Positions 6,173 through 14,484 of a stretch of 19,942 nucleotides of DNA are shown here, piece by piece. Where the stretch lies: contig NZ_QRVE01000025.1 of the NCBI RefSeq assembly GCF_003462685.1, forward strand, positions 1 through 19,942, read 5' to 3'. Positions within the stretch are counted from its first letter, which is position 1. Each line of letters opens with the position of its first letter. Source of the DNA: Collinsella sp. AF23-4AC (lineage in GTDB: Bacteria; Actinomycetota; Coriobacteriia; Coriobacteriales; Coriobacteriaceae). The position numbers were made by a program, and so were the translations under genes. The notes beneath the pieces were generated by a model. It was not told the origin of the DNA, made no database searches, and was given only the letters and a program-made list of their open reading frames with translations.

Positions 6173-7552
6173 ATGAACACCGAGGAAATTGCGCGCATCA
6201 TCGGCGACCAGCGCGCCTGCTTTAAGACGCACGCCACGTTTGATGTCGATGCTCGGCGTCGTGCGCTTGTGAGTTTACGCGATACGGTACGGGCTCACGA
6301 GGCCGATATTGCCCATGCGCTCAAGACCGATTTGGGAAAGTCACATGACGAGGCGTATATGTGCGAGATCGGCACCTCGCTTTCCGAGATTCGACATCAG
6401 ATTGCGCATGTGGCTCGATGGAGTCGTCCGCGTCTGCGTCCGTGTGACCTCGCCAACGCCGTGAGTGTGTGCAAGACGCAGGCCGTGCCCTATGGCGTCA
6501 CACTCATCATGGCTCCGTGGAACTACCCGTTTTTGCTGACGCTCGAGCCACTCGCCGGCGCCCTTGCCGCGGGCAATACCGTGGTCATCAAGCCGAGCGC
6601 ATATGCTCCGGCATCGAGTGCGGTGCTCAAGCAAATCTGTGAAGAGGCATTTGATCCGCGCCTGGTGACGGTTGTCGAGGGCGGGCGCGCCGAGAACGAA
6701 GCGTTGCTCGATGAGCGCTGGGACAAGATCTTCTTTACCGGTAGCGTTCCGGTCGGCAAACTCGTCATGGAGCGCGCAAGTAAAAACCTTACGCCCGTGA
6801 CGCTTGAGCTGGGCGGAAAGAGCCCCTGCATCGTGGATGCGACGGCAAACTTGAAGGTTGCGGCACGGCGTATCGCCTTTGGTAAATGGCTCAACGTGGG
6901 GCAGACCTGCGTGGCACCCGACTACCTGCTGGTCGATACGAGCGTGCACGACGAGCTGCTGGGCCTCATCAAGGAGGAGGTCCGCCGCATGTTTGGCGAG
7001 CATCCGCTCGACAATGAGGACTACGGGCATATCGTCAACGCCAAGCATTTTGCGCGCGTGCGCGGGCTGATCGATCCCGATAAGGTCGTGCTTGGAGGTG
7101 TCGCGCGCGAGGCTTCGCTCAAGATCGAGCCGACAATTTTGGACGGCGTGGCCCCCGATGACGCTGTGATGCAGGAGGAGATTTTCGGCCCCATCTTGCC
7201 GGTGCTGACGTTTGAGAGCCTGGATGAGGCTGAGGCGTTCATCACGAATCGCCCGACGCCGCTGGCCTTGTATATCTTTAGTCAGGATCGCGCGGTTCAG
7301 CAGCGCTTTGTGCGCTACGTGCCCTTTGGTGGTGGCTGCGTCAACGACACCATCATGCATCTGGCTACGAGCCATATGGGCTTTGGCGGCATGGGAGCGA
7401 GCGGTATGGGGCAGTACCATGGACGCGAGAGCTTCGATACGTTTAGCCACAAGAAGAGCATCGTGAACAAGGCAACGTGGTTGGACGTGCCATTCCGCTA
7501 TGCCCCTTATGCAAGCTGGAAGCACAGGTTCGTGCGCATGTTTGTGCATTAG
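6173..7552 (+). CDS. NAD(P)-dependent aldehyde dehydrogenase, class 3 / fatty-aldehyde type
   Basis: A 459-residue aldehyde dehydrogenase that oxidises aldehydes to carboxylates. Visible hallmarks are M-A-P-W-N-Y-P-F-L-L (oxyanion Asn), the cofactor loop F-F-T-G-S-V-P-V-G-K, the general base in T-L-E-L-G-G-K-S-P (Glu212), the catalytic cysteine in N-V-G-Q-T-C-V-A-P-D-Y (Cys246), and E-E-I-F-G-P-I-L-P. The short length, the W-N-Y-P motif and the C-terminal S-G-M-G-x-Y-H-G-R-x-S-F-x-x-F-S-H-K-K place it with class 3 (ALDH3/AlkH/YwdH-like) enzymes that often act on medium or long-chain aldehydes. The AGGAGG site overlaps the stop of the alcohol dehydrogenase, indicating one transcript. No clear terminator is seen in the 91 bases after the gene. 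Confidence 0.94.
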   Translation: MNTEEIARIIGDQRACFKTHATFDVDARRRALVSLRDTVRAHEADIAHALKTDLGKSHDEAYMCEIGTSLSEIRHQIAHVARWSRPRLRPCDLANAVSVCKTQAVPYGVTLIMAPWNYPFLLTLEPLAGALAAGNTVVIKPSAYAPASSAVLKQICEEAFDPRLVTVVEGGRAENEALLDERWDKIFFTGSVPVGKLVMERASKNLTPVTLELGGKSPCIVDATANLKVAARRIAFGKWLNVGQTCVAPDYLLVDTSVHDELLGLIKEEVRRMFGEHPLDNEDYGHIVNAKHFARVRGLIDPDKVVLGGVAREASLKIEPTILDGVAPDDAVMQEEIFGPILPVLTFESLDEAEAFITNRPTPLALYIFSQDRAVQQRFVRYVPFGGGCVNDTIMHLATSHMGFGGMGASGMGQYHGRESFDTFSHKKSIVNKATWLDVPFRYAPYASWKHRFVRMFVH

Positions 7553-7643
7553 AATCAGATAAGGATGAATTTATGTCCGCACGGGCCCGTAGACTTCTCA
7601 ATAAGGTTACATGCCGGTTTATCCGGCCGTTAGAGGAGTTGCC

Positions 7644-7970
7644 ATGTACGAGCCTTCACGCCTTCTTCTGTCGTTTCACATTGCGGGATTTCAGTATGCC
7701 GACGGCGCTTTGGTCCTAGGCGATCTTAAAGCGGGCGATAAGCTGACGCTGTGTGCGGAGCGTGATAATCCCCATGACCCCGAGGCGGTTGCGATTTATT
7801 ACGGCAACACCAAGCTTGGCTATGTTCCGGGAAATGAGGTCGGCCCGCTGTCCTTGATGATGTATTACGGCCACGAGGACGTATTTGAGGCCCGCGTGCA
7901 GCAGGTTGCCCCTGAGCTCAGCCCGTGGCATCAGGTGCGCGTTGGCCTCTATGTGGTGGATGCCCGCTAA
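7644..7970 (+). CDS. HIRAN-domain protein
   Basis: A 108-residue protein consisting of little more than one HIRAN domain. The family pattern is clear: F-H-I-A-G-F near the start, then L-K-A-G-D-K-L-T-L-C, E-R-D-N-P-H-D-P-E-A-V-A-I-Y (the conserved N-x-x-D-x-x-A-V core) and K-L-G-Y-V-P-G-N-E. HIRAN domains bind DNA 3' ends in HLTF/Rad5 helicases. Stand-alone bacterial versions are common and poorly characterised. The ATG at 7644 has GAGGAG six bases upstream. An 11-residue longer reading from 7611 has no such site. A 10-base palindrome (7581-7590) and a short GCCGG/CCGGC hairpin (7613-7627) lie in the gap before it. It is 18 bases from a small charged ORF and probably co-transcribed with it. 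Confidence 0.85.
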   Translation: MYEPSRLLLSFHIAGFQYADGALVLGDLKAGDKLTLCAERDNPHDPEAVAIYYGNTKLGYVPGNEVGPLSLMMYYGHEDVFEARVQQVAPELSPWHQVRVGLYVVDAR

Positions 7971-7988
7971 TCGGTAAGGGAGGCTGCC

Positions 7989-8168
7989 ATGTTTGATGAC
8001 GATGACCTGTTCGATCTGACAGACGATCCGTTTGAGTGGGATATGCTACTCGATGACGATGAGTTGGAGCAGGACCGTAGGAAACGGCAGGGTAAGAAGA
8101 CTCAGGGTGACGCTTCGAAAAAGCAAGACAAGCGCCGCCGCGGCCTGTTCGGCGGGCTCTTTGGCTAA
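7989..8168 (+). CDS. Small charged protein of unknown function (59 residues)
   Basis: Not recognised. The frame from the ATG at 7989 to the TAA at 8166-8168 is preceded by a very good AAGGGAGG ribosome binding site, which is the main reason to accept it. The product is strongly bipolar. Residues 1-31 are acidic (M-F-D-D-D-D-L-F-D-L, E-W-D-M-L-L-D-D-D-E-L-E-Q-D). Residues 32-52 are rich in Lys/Arg/Gln. The end is a hydrophobic glycine tail, R-R-R-G-L-F-G-G-L-F-G. No membrane segment or cysteine is present. It starts 18 bases after the HIRAN gene and 56 bases before the metallophosphoesterase. The acidic half could mimic DNA or bind a basic partner, but that is speculation. Confidence 0.72.
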   Translation: MFDDDDLFDLTDDPFEWDMLLDDDELEQDRRKRQGKKTQGDASKKQDKRRRGLFGGLFG

Positions 8169-8224
8169 CCGCCGCCTGTATACTTAGCACGAGTTTGACG
8201 CATTGCGAAATGAGGACGTAGACG

Positions 8225-8770
8225 ATGATGTGGTTTACCGCCGACCTGCACCTGGGTGATACGAATATCTTGCACGACATGGATCGACCGTTTGGTTCGA
8301 TCGAGGAGATGAACCGTAAGGTCATCGATGCCATCAATGAGTGCGTGGCGACGGACGACCGTCTCTATATTTTGGGTGACTTTACCTATCGTTTGCCCCT
8401 GGCGGAGGCGGTGCGCCTGCGCGAGCGCATCGAATGCCAGAACGTGACGCTCATCCGTGGTAACCATGACGGCGACTGGGAAGATCCGGACGCGCCGCGC
8501 ATTTGGGATGAGGTGCGCGATTATCTGGAGGTTGCTCCCGGTTACGCCAAGGGCCATCGCCTGGTGATGAGCCACTATCCCATGCTCAGCTGGAATGGCA
8601 AGGCGCGCGGCGCCATCATGCTGCACGGGCATATCCACAGCAGGGGAGACCGCACCAACGCGCGCAACCGCGATCGCGAACGTCCCATTCTTCGCTACGA
8701 TGTGGGCCTCGACGCCAACGACTACAAGCCCGTAAGCCGAGACCAGATCCTAGGCTTTTTTGGACTGTAA
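8225..8770 (+). CDS. Calcineurin-like metallophosphoesterase (YfcE/MJ0936-like)
   Basis: A 181-residue binuclear-metal phosphoesterase. All five signature blocks are present in order: D-L-H-L-G-D (Asp7, His9), G-D-F-T (Asp52), R-G-N-H-D (Asn80, His81, Asp82), S-H-Y-P-M (His117) and L-H-G-H-I-H-S (His136, His138). Length is that of the small cytosolic phosphodiesterases, and no signal peptide is seen. GAGGA at 8212-8216 serves the ATG at 8225; a second ATG directly after it is an alternative start with one residue less. The natural substrate (cyclic nucleotide, nucleic acid end or phosphoprotein) cannot be read from sequence. The gene ends before a strong intrinsic terminator, making it the last gene of the HIRAN/small-protein cluster. 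Confidence 0.9.
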   Translation: MMWFTADLHLGDTNILHDMDRPFGSIEEMNRKVIDAINECVATDDRLYILGDFTYRLPLAEAVRLRERIECQNVTLIRGNHDGDWEDPDAPRIWDEVRDYLEVAPGYAKGHRLVMSHYPMLSWNGKARGAIMLHGHIHSRGDRTNARNRDRERPILRYDVGLDANDYKPVSRDQILGFFGL

Positions 8771-8816
8771 TTCTCGAACCACCACAAGATGGGCCAGGCA
8801 CCTTTGCCGTGGTTCT

Positions 8817-8851
8817 GGCGCCGTTGCCATTATGGCAGCAGCGCCTTTTTT
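8817..8851 (+). terminator. Intrinsic terminator after the metallophosphoesterase
   Basis: GGCGC (8817-8821) pairs with GCGCC (8841-8845), and after one mismatch TGCCAT pairs with ATGGCA around a 3-base loop. The stem is followed directly by six T residues (8846-8851). A second hairpin, GAACCAC/GTGGTTC (8776-8782 with 8809-8815), lies just before it. Confidence 0.88.
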
Positions 8852-8909
8852 GTCCGCGCGGCGCGGTAGAGTGTAGACGGTTGAAATTTGCGTCCATCGA
8901 GGAGCTGCC

Positions 8910-10667
8910 ATGAACGAGATCAAGTGCCCGCATTGCGGCGAAGTGTTTAAGGTCGATGCGTCCGGCTATGCGGATATCGTCAAACAGGTGCGCGATGCCG
9001 AGTTTTCGCGCGACCTGGACGAGCGTGTGAAGGCAGTCCAGCGCGAGGGCGAGCAGGCGCTGGAGCTTGAGCGCTCGCGTTCGACGGCTGCTTTGCAGGA
9101 GGCAGAGTCCCAGCGCAACGCTCAGCTTGTCGAGCAGAAGAACGCCGCAGCTCAGCAGCTGGCACAAGAAGTCGCCAAGCGCGATGCCGAGCTTGCCGAG
9201 CTGCGCGCCAAGCTCGAGGGCGCTGCCGCAGAGCGTGAGAGTGCAAGCCAGCGCGCGGCGGTTGAGGCCCGTGCGGATGCGCAGAAGGAAAACGCAGAGC
9301 TCCAGCGCGAGATCGACAATCTACGTGCACAACTTGGTCGCAAGGATGACGAAACCAAACTCGCTGAGGCAGCGGCGCGCAATGCCGCTCAAAACGATTT
9401 AGCCGCACGCGATGCACAGATTGCAGAATTGCAGGCAAGGCTCTCCGCGGCGGATAAAGCCCAGGAGATGGCGCTTGCCGCTGCTGCGGCTGAGTCGAAG
9501 CGCGAACTCGATGCCGCTCGCAGCGAGGCCGAGCGCGCGCTTGCTGACTATCGCGCGAAGGTACAAGAGAAGTTTTCCGCCGCAAAGACTCAGTCCGAGC
9601 GCGAGGCTGAGGGCCTTCGCGCGCAGCTTCGTGAGCAAGAACTTTCTGCAAAAATGGAGCTGTCGAAGGCGGTCGCCGCGGCGGAGCGTGAGCGTGATGA
9701 GGCACGTGCCAAACTGACGAGCGAGCTGGCGGTGCGCGATTCTCGCGAGGAGCAGGCCAAGGCGGCACATGAGCTCGAGCTTGCGCAGGCCAAGCGCGTG
9801 AGCGACGAGTTGATCCGCTACAAGGATGAAGAGATTGAGCGCCTTAAGGACATGAAGGTCCGCCTGTCCACCAAGATGGTGGGCGAGTCGCTCGAGCAGC
9901 ACTGCGAGACCGAGTTCAACCGTCTGCGCATGACGGCGTTTCCCAACGCGTACTTCGAGAAGGATAACGATGCGTCCGAGGGCACCAAGGGCGACTTTAT
10001 CTTCCGCGAGTGCGACGCGAGCGGCAACGAGGTCATTTCGATTATGTTCGAGATGAAAAACGAGAACGACGAGACCGCGACCAAGCATAAAAACGAGGAC
10101 TTCTTTAAGAAACTCGATCACGATCGTCGCCAGAAAGGCTGTGAGTACGCGGTGCTCTGCACGCTGCTCGAGCCCGAGAGCGAGCTCTATAACGCCGGTA
10201 TCGTGGACGTGAGCTATCGCTACGAGAAGATGTACGTGATCCGTCCGCAGTTTTTCATTCCCATGATTACACTTCTTCGCAACGCCGCCATGGGTTCGCT
10301 TCGCTATAAGCAGGAGCTGGCGGAGTACAAACAACAGAATATCGACGTCACGAACTTCGAAGCCAAGATGGAAAAGTTCAAGAATGATTTCGGTCGCAAC
10401 TACGAGATCGCGAGCCGCAAGTTCCAAACGGCGATCGATGAGATCGACAAGACGATTAGCCATCTGCAGAAAACCAAGGAAGCGTTGCTGTCCTCCGAGA
10501 ACAATCTGCGCCTAGCCAACAAGAAAGCCGACGATCTTACCATTCGCAAGCTCACGTGGGGTAACAAGACCATGAAGGCAGCGTTTGACGAGGCACGCGG
10601 GGCTACGCCAGAGACAAACGATGAGCCCGCCGAGGCGGATTCGTATGAGGTTGAGGATGCCGAGTAA
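8910..10667 (+). CDS. DUF2130 protein: zinc-knuckle start, long coiled coil, nuclease-like C-terminal domain
   Basis: A 585-residue protein. It opens [10 protein letters not shown], a single CxxC knuckle. Residues about 40-320 are an Ala/Glu/Lys/Arg/Gln-rich heptad region that should form a very long coiled coil. The DUF2130 domain follows (about 325-500) with [24 protein letters not shown] (Asp362) and [10 protein letters not shown] (Glu381, Lys383). The spacing of Asp, then Glu-x-Lys, with an acidic residue in the first helix, resembles the PD-(D/E)XK nuclease core. A second shorter coiled coil (about 470-550) and an acidic tail end the protein. The ribosome binding site is GAGGAG. The gene is single, bounded by terminators on both sides. 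The cellular role is unknown. Confidence 0.85.
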   Translation: MNEIKCPHCGEVFKVDASGYADIVKQVRDAEFSRDLDERVKAVQREGEQALELERSRSTAALQEAESQRNAQLVEQKNAAAQQLAQEVAKRDAELAELRAKLEGAAAERESASQRAAVEARADAQKENAELQREIDNLRAQLGRKDDETKLAEAAARNAAQNDLAARDAQIAELQARLSAADKAQEMALAAAAAESKRELDAARSEAERALADYRAKVQEKFSAAKTQSEREAEGLRAQLREQELSAKMELSKAVAAAERERDEARAKLTSELAVRDSREEQAKAAHELELAQAKRVSDELIRYKDEEIERLKDMKVRLSTKMVGESLEQHCETEFNRLRMTAFPNAYFEKDNDASEGTKGDFIFRECDASGNEVISIMFEMKNENDETATKHKNEDFFKKLDHDRRQKGCEYAVLCTLLEPESELYNAGIVDVSYRYEKMYVIRPQFFIPMITLLRNAAMGSLRYKQELAEYKQQNIDVTNFEAKMEKFKNDFGRNYEIASRKFQTAIDEIDKTISHLQKTKEALLSSENNLRLANKKADDLTIRKLTWGNKTMKAAFDEARGATPETNDEPAEADSYEVEDAE

Positions 10668-10686
10668 GGCATAGCGTATAGTGCAA

Positions 10687-10724
10687 AAGCGGGGCCGCTG
10701 GCGATATTGCCAACGGCCCCGCTT
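10687..10724. terminator. Bidirectional intrinsic terminator between DUF2130 and helicase genes
   Basis: AAGCGGGGCCG (10687-10697) is the perfect reverse complement of 10714-10724, with a further inner TGGC/GCCA pairing and a 6-base loop. The flank is A-rich on the left and TTCGTTTCGTT on the right. It sits between convergent genes ending at 10667 and 10747. Confidence 0.82.
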
Positions 10725-10746
10725 CGTTTCGTTCCAGTATGTTCGG

Positions 10747-13428
10747 CTAGTCCTCGAGCAGGTCCTCGATAAAGCCGACGCGGTAGTTTTTGAAGATGAC
10801 CTCGCCGCCGTCTTGCGTGGCGTCCAGATCGACATCGCCCATGATGCCAAAGTCGTGGTCGCCATCCTCGTCGGCAAAAATCTGGTGCACGTGCCATACG
10901 TGCGCGGTTTTCTCGTCGGACTCATCGATGGAAAACATTGCCGAGCTGCGGGCATCTCCGTCGGTGAGGATCTCCTCATGCTGCTCGTGGTAAGCGTCGA
11001 GCGCTTTTTGCCAGCGGACCTCGCTCATGCCCCAGCCGTCGTCAAGCTCGCCTAGGTCGCGCGCATGCTCGCGGGCGGCAAGGGTCACGCGGCGGAAGAG
11101 GGCGTTGCGCACCAGCAGCGTGCAGCCGCGGCGGTCCGCCACGACCTCGTCGATGCCCTGCGGCGGCGCAGCATCGAGGGCTGCCGGGTTGCCGGCGTTC
11201 TCCCACTCGTCCACCAGGCTCGAGTCAACCGAGCGCACCACAAAGCCCAGCCACGAGATAATGTCGCGCAGGCGCTCGTCGCGCTTCTCGATGGGCACGG
11301 TGCGGTCGAGCGAACGGTAGGCCTCTGCCAAGTAGCGCAGCAAAATGCCCTCGGAGCGGGCGATACCGAGCTTTTGGATATAGCCCTTAAAATCGCTCGC
11401 GCTCTCCAACATGTCGCGCAGGACACTCTTGGGCGAGAGCTGGTAGTCGTTGGCCCAGGGTACTTCCTGGCAGTACTTGTCGAAGGCGGCATCGAGCAAG
11501 TCCTCGAGCGGCTTTTCGTACGTGACGTCTTGGATACGCTCCAAGCGCTCCTCGTACTCGACGCCGTCGGCCTTCATCTCGGCCATAGCGCGGTCGCGCG
11601 CGGCACGCTCCTGGGCGCGGAGTACCTGCTTGGGATCTTCGAGCGTTGCCTCGACCATGCTGATAAGATCCATGGTATAGGTCTCGCTCTCGGGGTCGAG
11701 CAGCTCCAGCGCGGCAAGCAAAAACGGCGAGAGCGGCTGGTCGAGCGCAAAGTCCTCGGGCAGGTCGACCGTCAGCGCGTAGTCGATGTCCGGCGCGGCG
11801 TCAGCCGGAGCGTCGGGCGCGGGCGGCACCTCGGTGCGAACGACGACGCCGGAATCGATGAGCGTGGCGAAGATTTCGTCGGCGCGAATCTCGAGCTTGG
11901 CCTTTTCCTCGGGCGTTTGCAGGCTTGTCTCGATGAGGTCATGCACGCGGGCGCGAGCGTCGCCGCCCTGCTCGACCACGCTAATCACCATGGAGTGTGT
12001 GATGCGCAGGCGCGGCTTGAGCGTTTCGGGCTGCGTCTCGATCAGGCGCTCAAAGGTTTGCTTGTTCCAGGTTACAAAGCCCTCGGGGGCCTTTTTCTTT
12101 TTAATCTTACGGAGTTTTTTGGGGTCGTCGCCCGCTTTGGCCATAAGCTTGGCGTTCTCGATCTCGTGCTCCGGGGCCTCGGCGATGACCATGCCCTCGG
12201 TATCGAAGCCCGAGCGCCCGGCGCGACCGGCGATCTGATGGAACTCACGGGCGCGCAGACGACGCATCTTGTAACCATCGAACTTGGCGAGCGCGGTGAG
12301 CACCACGGTGTGGATGGGTACGTTGATGCCGACGCCGAGCGTATCGGTGCCGCAGATGACGGGCAGCAGGCCCTGCTGCGCCAAGCGCTCGACCAGCAGG
12401 CGATAGCGCGGCAACATGCCAGCATGGTGCACGCCGACGCCGCATCCAAGCAGACGTTTGAGAATCTTGCCAAAGGCCGTCGAGAAGCTCGTGCCCTTGG
12501 CCGCCTCCTTGATGGCCTCGCGCTGCTCCTTGCTGGCAATACCAAAGTTGGCGAGGGATTGCGCCGTCGCAAGTGCGGCGTCCTGGCTAAAGTGCACGAT
12601 GTAGAGTGGGGCCTCGCCGCGGCGCATTGCGAGCTCGACGGTGCCCTCGAGCGAGGTCGTCACATAGTCGTAGCTCAGCGGAACAGGGCGCGGGGCGTCG
12701 ATGACCAAGTCGCAAGCAGCGCCGGTGTGCTCCTCGAGTGAGGTGGCGATGGCAGTGACATCGCCGAGCGTGGCACTCATGAGCATAAACTGCGTATGGG
12801 GCAGGGTGAGCAGCGGCACCTGCCAGGCCCAGCCGCGGTCGGGGTCGGCAAAGTAGTGGAACTCGTCCATGGCCACGCAGCCCACGTCGGCGTCCTCGCC
12901 CTCGCGGAGCGCATCGTTGGCAAGGATTTCGGCCGTGCAGCAGATGACGGGTGCCTTGGTGTTGATATGCGTGTCGCCGGTGATCATGCCTACGTTATCG
13001 CGGCCGAGCACCTGCACCAGGTCGAAAAACTTTTCGCTGACCAGGGCCTTAATGGGAGCCGTGTAATAACAACGCTTGCCCTGCGCCATGCCCATAAAGA
13101 GCATGCCCAGCGCGACAAGTGACTTACCCGAGCCGGTCGGCGTGCCTAAGATGACGTGATCGCCGGCGGCCAGGTCCATGAGGGCCTCTTCTTGGTGATC
13201 CCACAGCTCAATGCCGCGATCGCTCGTCCATTCAAAGAAGCGTTCGAAGGCTTGATCGGGCGTGAGCCATGGTTCGGGCTCACTGCCGTCCTCGGGCTCC
13301 CACCAGGTGGGGGAGAGCGCGCCGAGCGAGCCGAACTCGGCTTCGGTTCCCGTGCCGCCCGAGAATGAGCTGGCGGCCCCGGCGCCGGAGACGGTGCTGG
13401 CGGCGGTATCTGTCGTGGTCTGTGCCAT
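10747..13428 (-). CDS. Ski2-like superfamily 2 helicase with C-terminal DUF3516
   Basis: An 893-residue DEAD/DEAH-box helicase. Residues 1-50 are a low-complexity Ala/Ser/Gly/Thr tail. Motif I is G-T-P-T-G-S-G-K-S (95-103), motif II D-E-F-H (188-191), motif III S-A-T (218-220), then H-H-A-G-M-L-P and G-T-D-T-L-G-V-G-I-N-V, and motif VI Q-I-A-G-R-A-G-R-S-G (398-407). The H-x-A-G-M and G-R-A-G-R blocks are typical of the Ski2/Mtr4/Brr2 group, which unwinds RNA or DNA 3' to 5'. The remaining 450 residues are the actinobacterial DUF3516 extension, rich in acidic helices. The ATG at 13428 has a modest GAGAGAAAG site; 99 bases separate it from the upstream trmB-like gene, so co-transcription is possible. 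It ends at a bidirectional terminator. The physiological substrate is unknown; an RNA role is inferred only from the Ski2 resemblance and the tRNA-methyltransferase neighbours. Confidence 0.9.
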   Translation of the reverse strand: MAQTTTDTAASTVSGAGAASSFSGGTGTEAEFGSLGALSPTWWEPEDGSEPEPWLTPDQAFERFFEWTSDRGIELWDHQEEALMDLAAGDHVILGTPTGSGKSLVALGMLFMGMAQGKRCYYTAPIKALVSEKFFDLVQVLGRDNVGMITGDTHINTKAPVICCTAEILANDALREGEDADVGCVAMDEFHYFADPDRGWAWQVPLLTLPHTQFMLMSATLGDVTAIATSLEEHTGAACDLVIDAPRPVPLSYDYVTTSLEGTVELAMRRGEAPLYIVHFSQDAALATAQSLANFGIASKEQREAIKEAAKGTSFSTAFGKILKRLLGCGVGVHHAGMLPRYRLLVERLAQQGLLPVICGTDTLGVGINVPIHTVVLTALAKFDGYKMRRLRAREFHQIAGRAGRSGFDTEGMVIAEAPEHEIENAKLMAKAGDDPKKLRKIKKKKAPEGFVTWNKQTFERLIETQPETLKPRLRITHSMVISVVEQGGDARARVHDLIETSLQTPEEKAKLEIRADEIFATLIDSGVVVRTEVPPAPDAPADAAPDIDYALTVDLPEDFALDQPLSPFLLAALELLDPESETYTMDLISMVEATLEDPKQVLRAQERAARDRAMAEMKADGVEYEERLERIQDVTYEKPLEDLLDAAFDKYCQEVPWANDYQLSPKSVLRDMLESASDFKGYIQKLGIARSEGILLRYLAEAYRSLDRTVPIEKRDERLRDIISWLGFVVRSVDSSLVDEWENAGNPAALDAAPPQGIDEVVADRRGCTLLVRNALFRRVTLAAREHARDLGELDDGWGMSEVRWQKALDAYHEQHEEILTDGDARSSAMFSIDESDEKTAHVWHVHQIFADEDGDHDFGIMGDVDLDATQDGGEVIFKNYRVGFIEDLLED

Positions 13429-13527
13429 GTGGTTACTTTCTCTCGCCGTTTGTTCGCCAACTATTATGGCGTAGCGACGGCGCGGGACGCCAGCGCGCGA
13501 GAAAATGCAGGAAATGGGCGCGCGGTG

Positions 13528-14367
13528 CTAGCGTTCCTGAGGCAGGCGTTTCTTGCCTTTACGGGCGCGGTTCTTAAAGTTCTCGACGGCTTCTTCCATG
13601 CCCAGAGGCACATAGGTGAGCTCATCGAGGTTATCGGGCAGGTAGCAGGCAAGACTTTGCTCCTGCATGCGACCCTCTGTGAGCTGTTCGTCGGTGGGTT
13701 GCGCGCCGGGTGTGGCGCAAATGCCATAGACGACGGCGCCCATCTCGCGCGTACGGCACTCATATTCGGTCTCGGGATGCTCGGGATGGTCGCGGCGGAC
13801 GTCGTCACTTACCCAAAGCGTGTCGTAGCCCGCCGCGGCAAACTGTCCCAGGGCGTAGTCGCGCAATGGCTTGCTGTCGGTGCGCAGCGTGACGGTGGCG
13901 CCGGCTGAAAAGAGCGGGCGGTAGAGCATCAGATGGCCGACATGGACGAGTCGTTTTTTGGCGTACTTGGCCTTGGGCTGCGGCGTGGGAAAGTTGATGG
14001 TGATGGCATCGAGCTCGCCTGCGGCAAACAGCTGCGGCAGCGATGCGGCGCCTCGGGGCAGGACGAGTGCGTTGGTCAATTCCTGCTCGCAGATTTTCTG
14101 CGCGGCATAGGCGATGCAGATGGGCTCCTGGTCCATACCGATAAAGAGCGTGTTTGGCTCGTTGGCTGCGCGCTCTACAAGGTAGGTTCCCTTGCCGCAG
14201 CCAAGATCCAGGTGCAGGTGTTCGAAAGGCTTGCTGCCAACTGGCGCGCAAGCCGCGCGCCAATCTCCGACATAGGCCCCGGGGTTCGTCTCAATCGCAT
14301 CGGCGTAGCGCTCCAGGCGCTCCTCGAGCACAAAGTTCTTAGGCGTGCGAACGTGGACGGCTCCCAT
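13528..14367 (-). CDS. trmB: TrmB-like tRNA (guanine46-N7)-methyltransferase
   Basis: A 279-residue SAM-dependent methyltransferase expected to make m7G46 in the variable loop of tRNAs. Seen are the N-terminal R-T-P-K-N-F-V-L-E-E-R, the SAM loop L-D-L-G-C-G-K-G-T-Y-L, F-I-G-M-D-Q-E as the second SAM contact, and I-T-I-N-F-P-T-P-Q-P-K-A-K-Y-A-K-K-R-L, which aligns with the family block F-P-D-P-W-P-K-x-x-H-x-K-R-R. T-E-Y-E-C-R corresponds to the late T-x-Y/F-E motif. The block is unusual: Asp and Trp of P-D-P-W are Thr and Gln here. The C-terminus is longer than in E. coli TrmB and ends in a basic tail. AAGGAG lies 4 bases before the ATG. It follows the Trm9-like gene by 117 bases and precedes the helicase on the same strand. 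Confidence 0.82.
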   Translation of the reverse strand: MGAVHVRTPKNFVLEERLERYADAIETNPGAYVGDWRAACAPVGSKPFEHLHLDLGCGKGTYLVERAANEPNTLFIGMDQEPICIAYAAQKICEQELTNALVLPRGAASLPQLFAAGELDAITINFPTPQPKAKYAKKRLVHVGHLMLYRPLFSAGATVTLRTDSKPLRDYALGQFAAAGYDTLWVSDDVRRDHPEHPETEYECRTREMGAVVYGICATPGAQPTDEQLTEGRMQEQSLACYLPDNLDELTYVPLGMEEAVENFKNRARKGKKRLPQER

Positions 14368-14389
14368 GAGGCTCCTTGGTCATAAGTAT

Positions 14390-14411
14390 GGAACGCATAG
14401 CTGTGCGTTCC
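14390..14411. promoter_or_regulatory. Perfect palindrome upstream of trmB
   Basis: GGAACGCA (14390-14397) and TGCGTTCC (14404-14411) form an 8-bp inverted repeat with a 6-base spacer, 22 bases before the trmB start. On the minus strand TTGACG (plus 14411-14416) touches it, so the palindrome could be an operator within a promoter, though no convincing -10 is seen. No T-run follows, so it is not a standard terminator for the upstream gene. Confidence 0.35.
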
Positions 14412-14484
14412 GTCAATGGGTTGAAAAGGGTGGGCATAGTTTGCCCGAAAGATACGGTGCGGCTCGGCGGCGAGTCGTCGGTGC

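Noticed and set aside
7573..7719. Small frame starting ATG-TCC-GCA after an AAGGATG-like site
   Set aside because: It overlaps the HIRAN gene out of frame for half its length. The HIRAN gene has a better ribosome binding site and clear family resemblance.
8776..8815. tRNA-like fold before the terminator of the metallophosphoesterase
   Set aside because: The 7-bp outer stem and small inner stem are too short for a tRNA, and no T-loop GTTCRA or anticodon arm is seen.
11065..12741. 558-codon plus-strand frame opposite the helicase
   Set aside because: Antisense shadow. The minus strand carries all helicase motifs in order, and the plus frame shows no motif or start signal.
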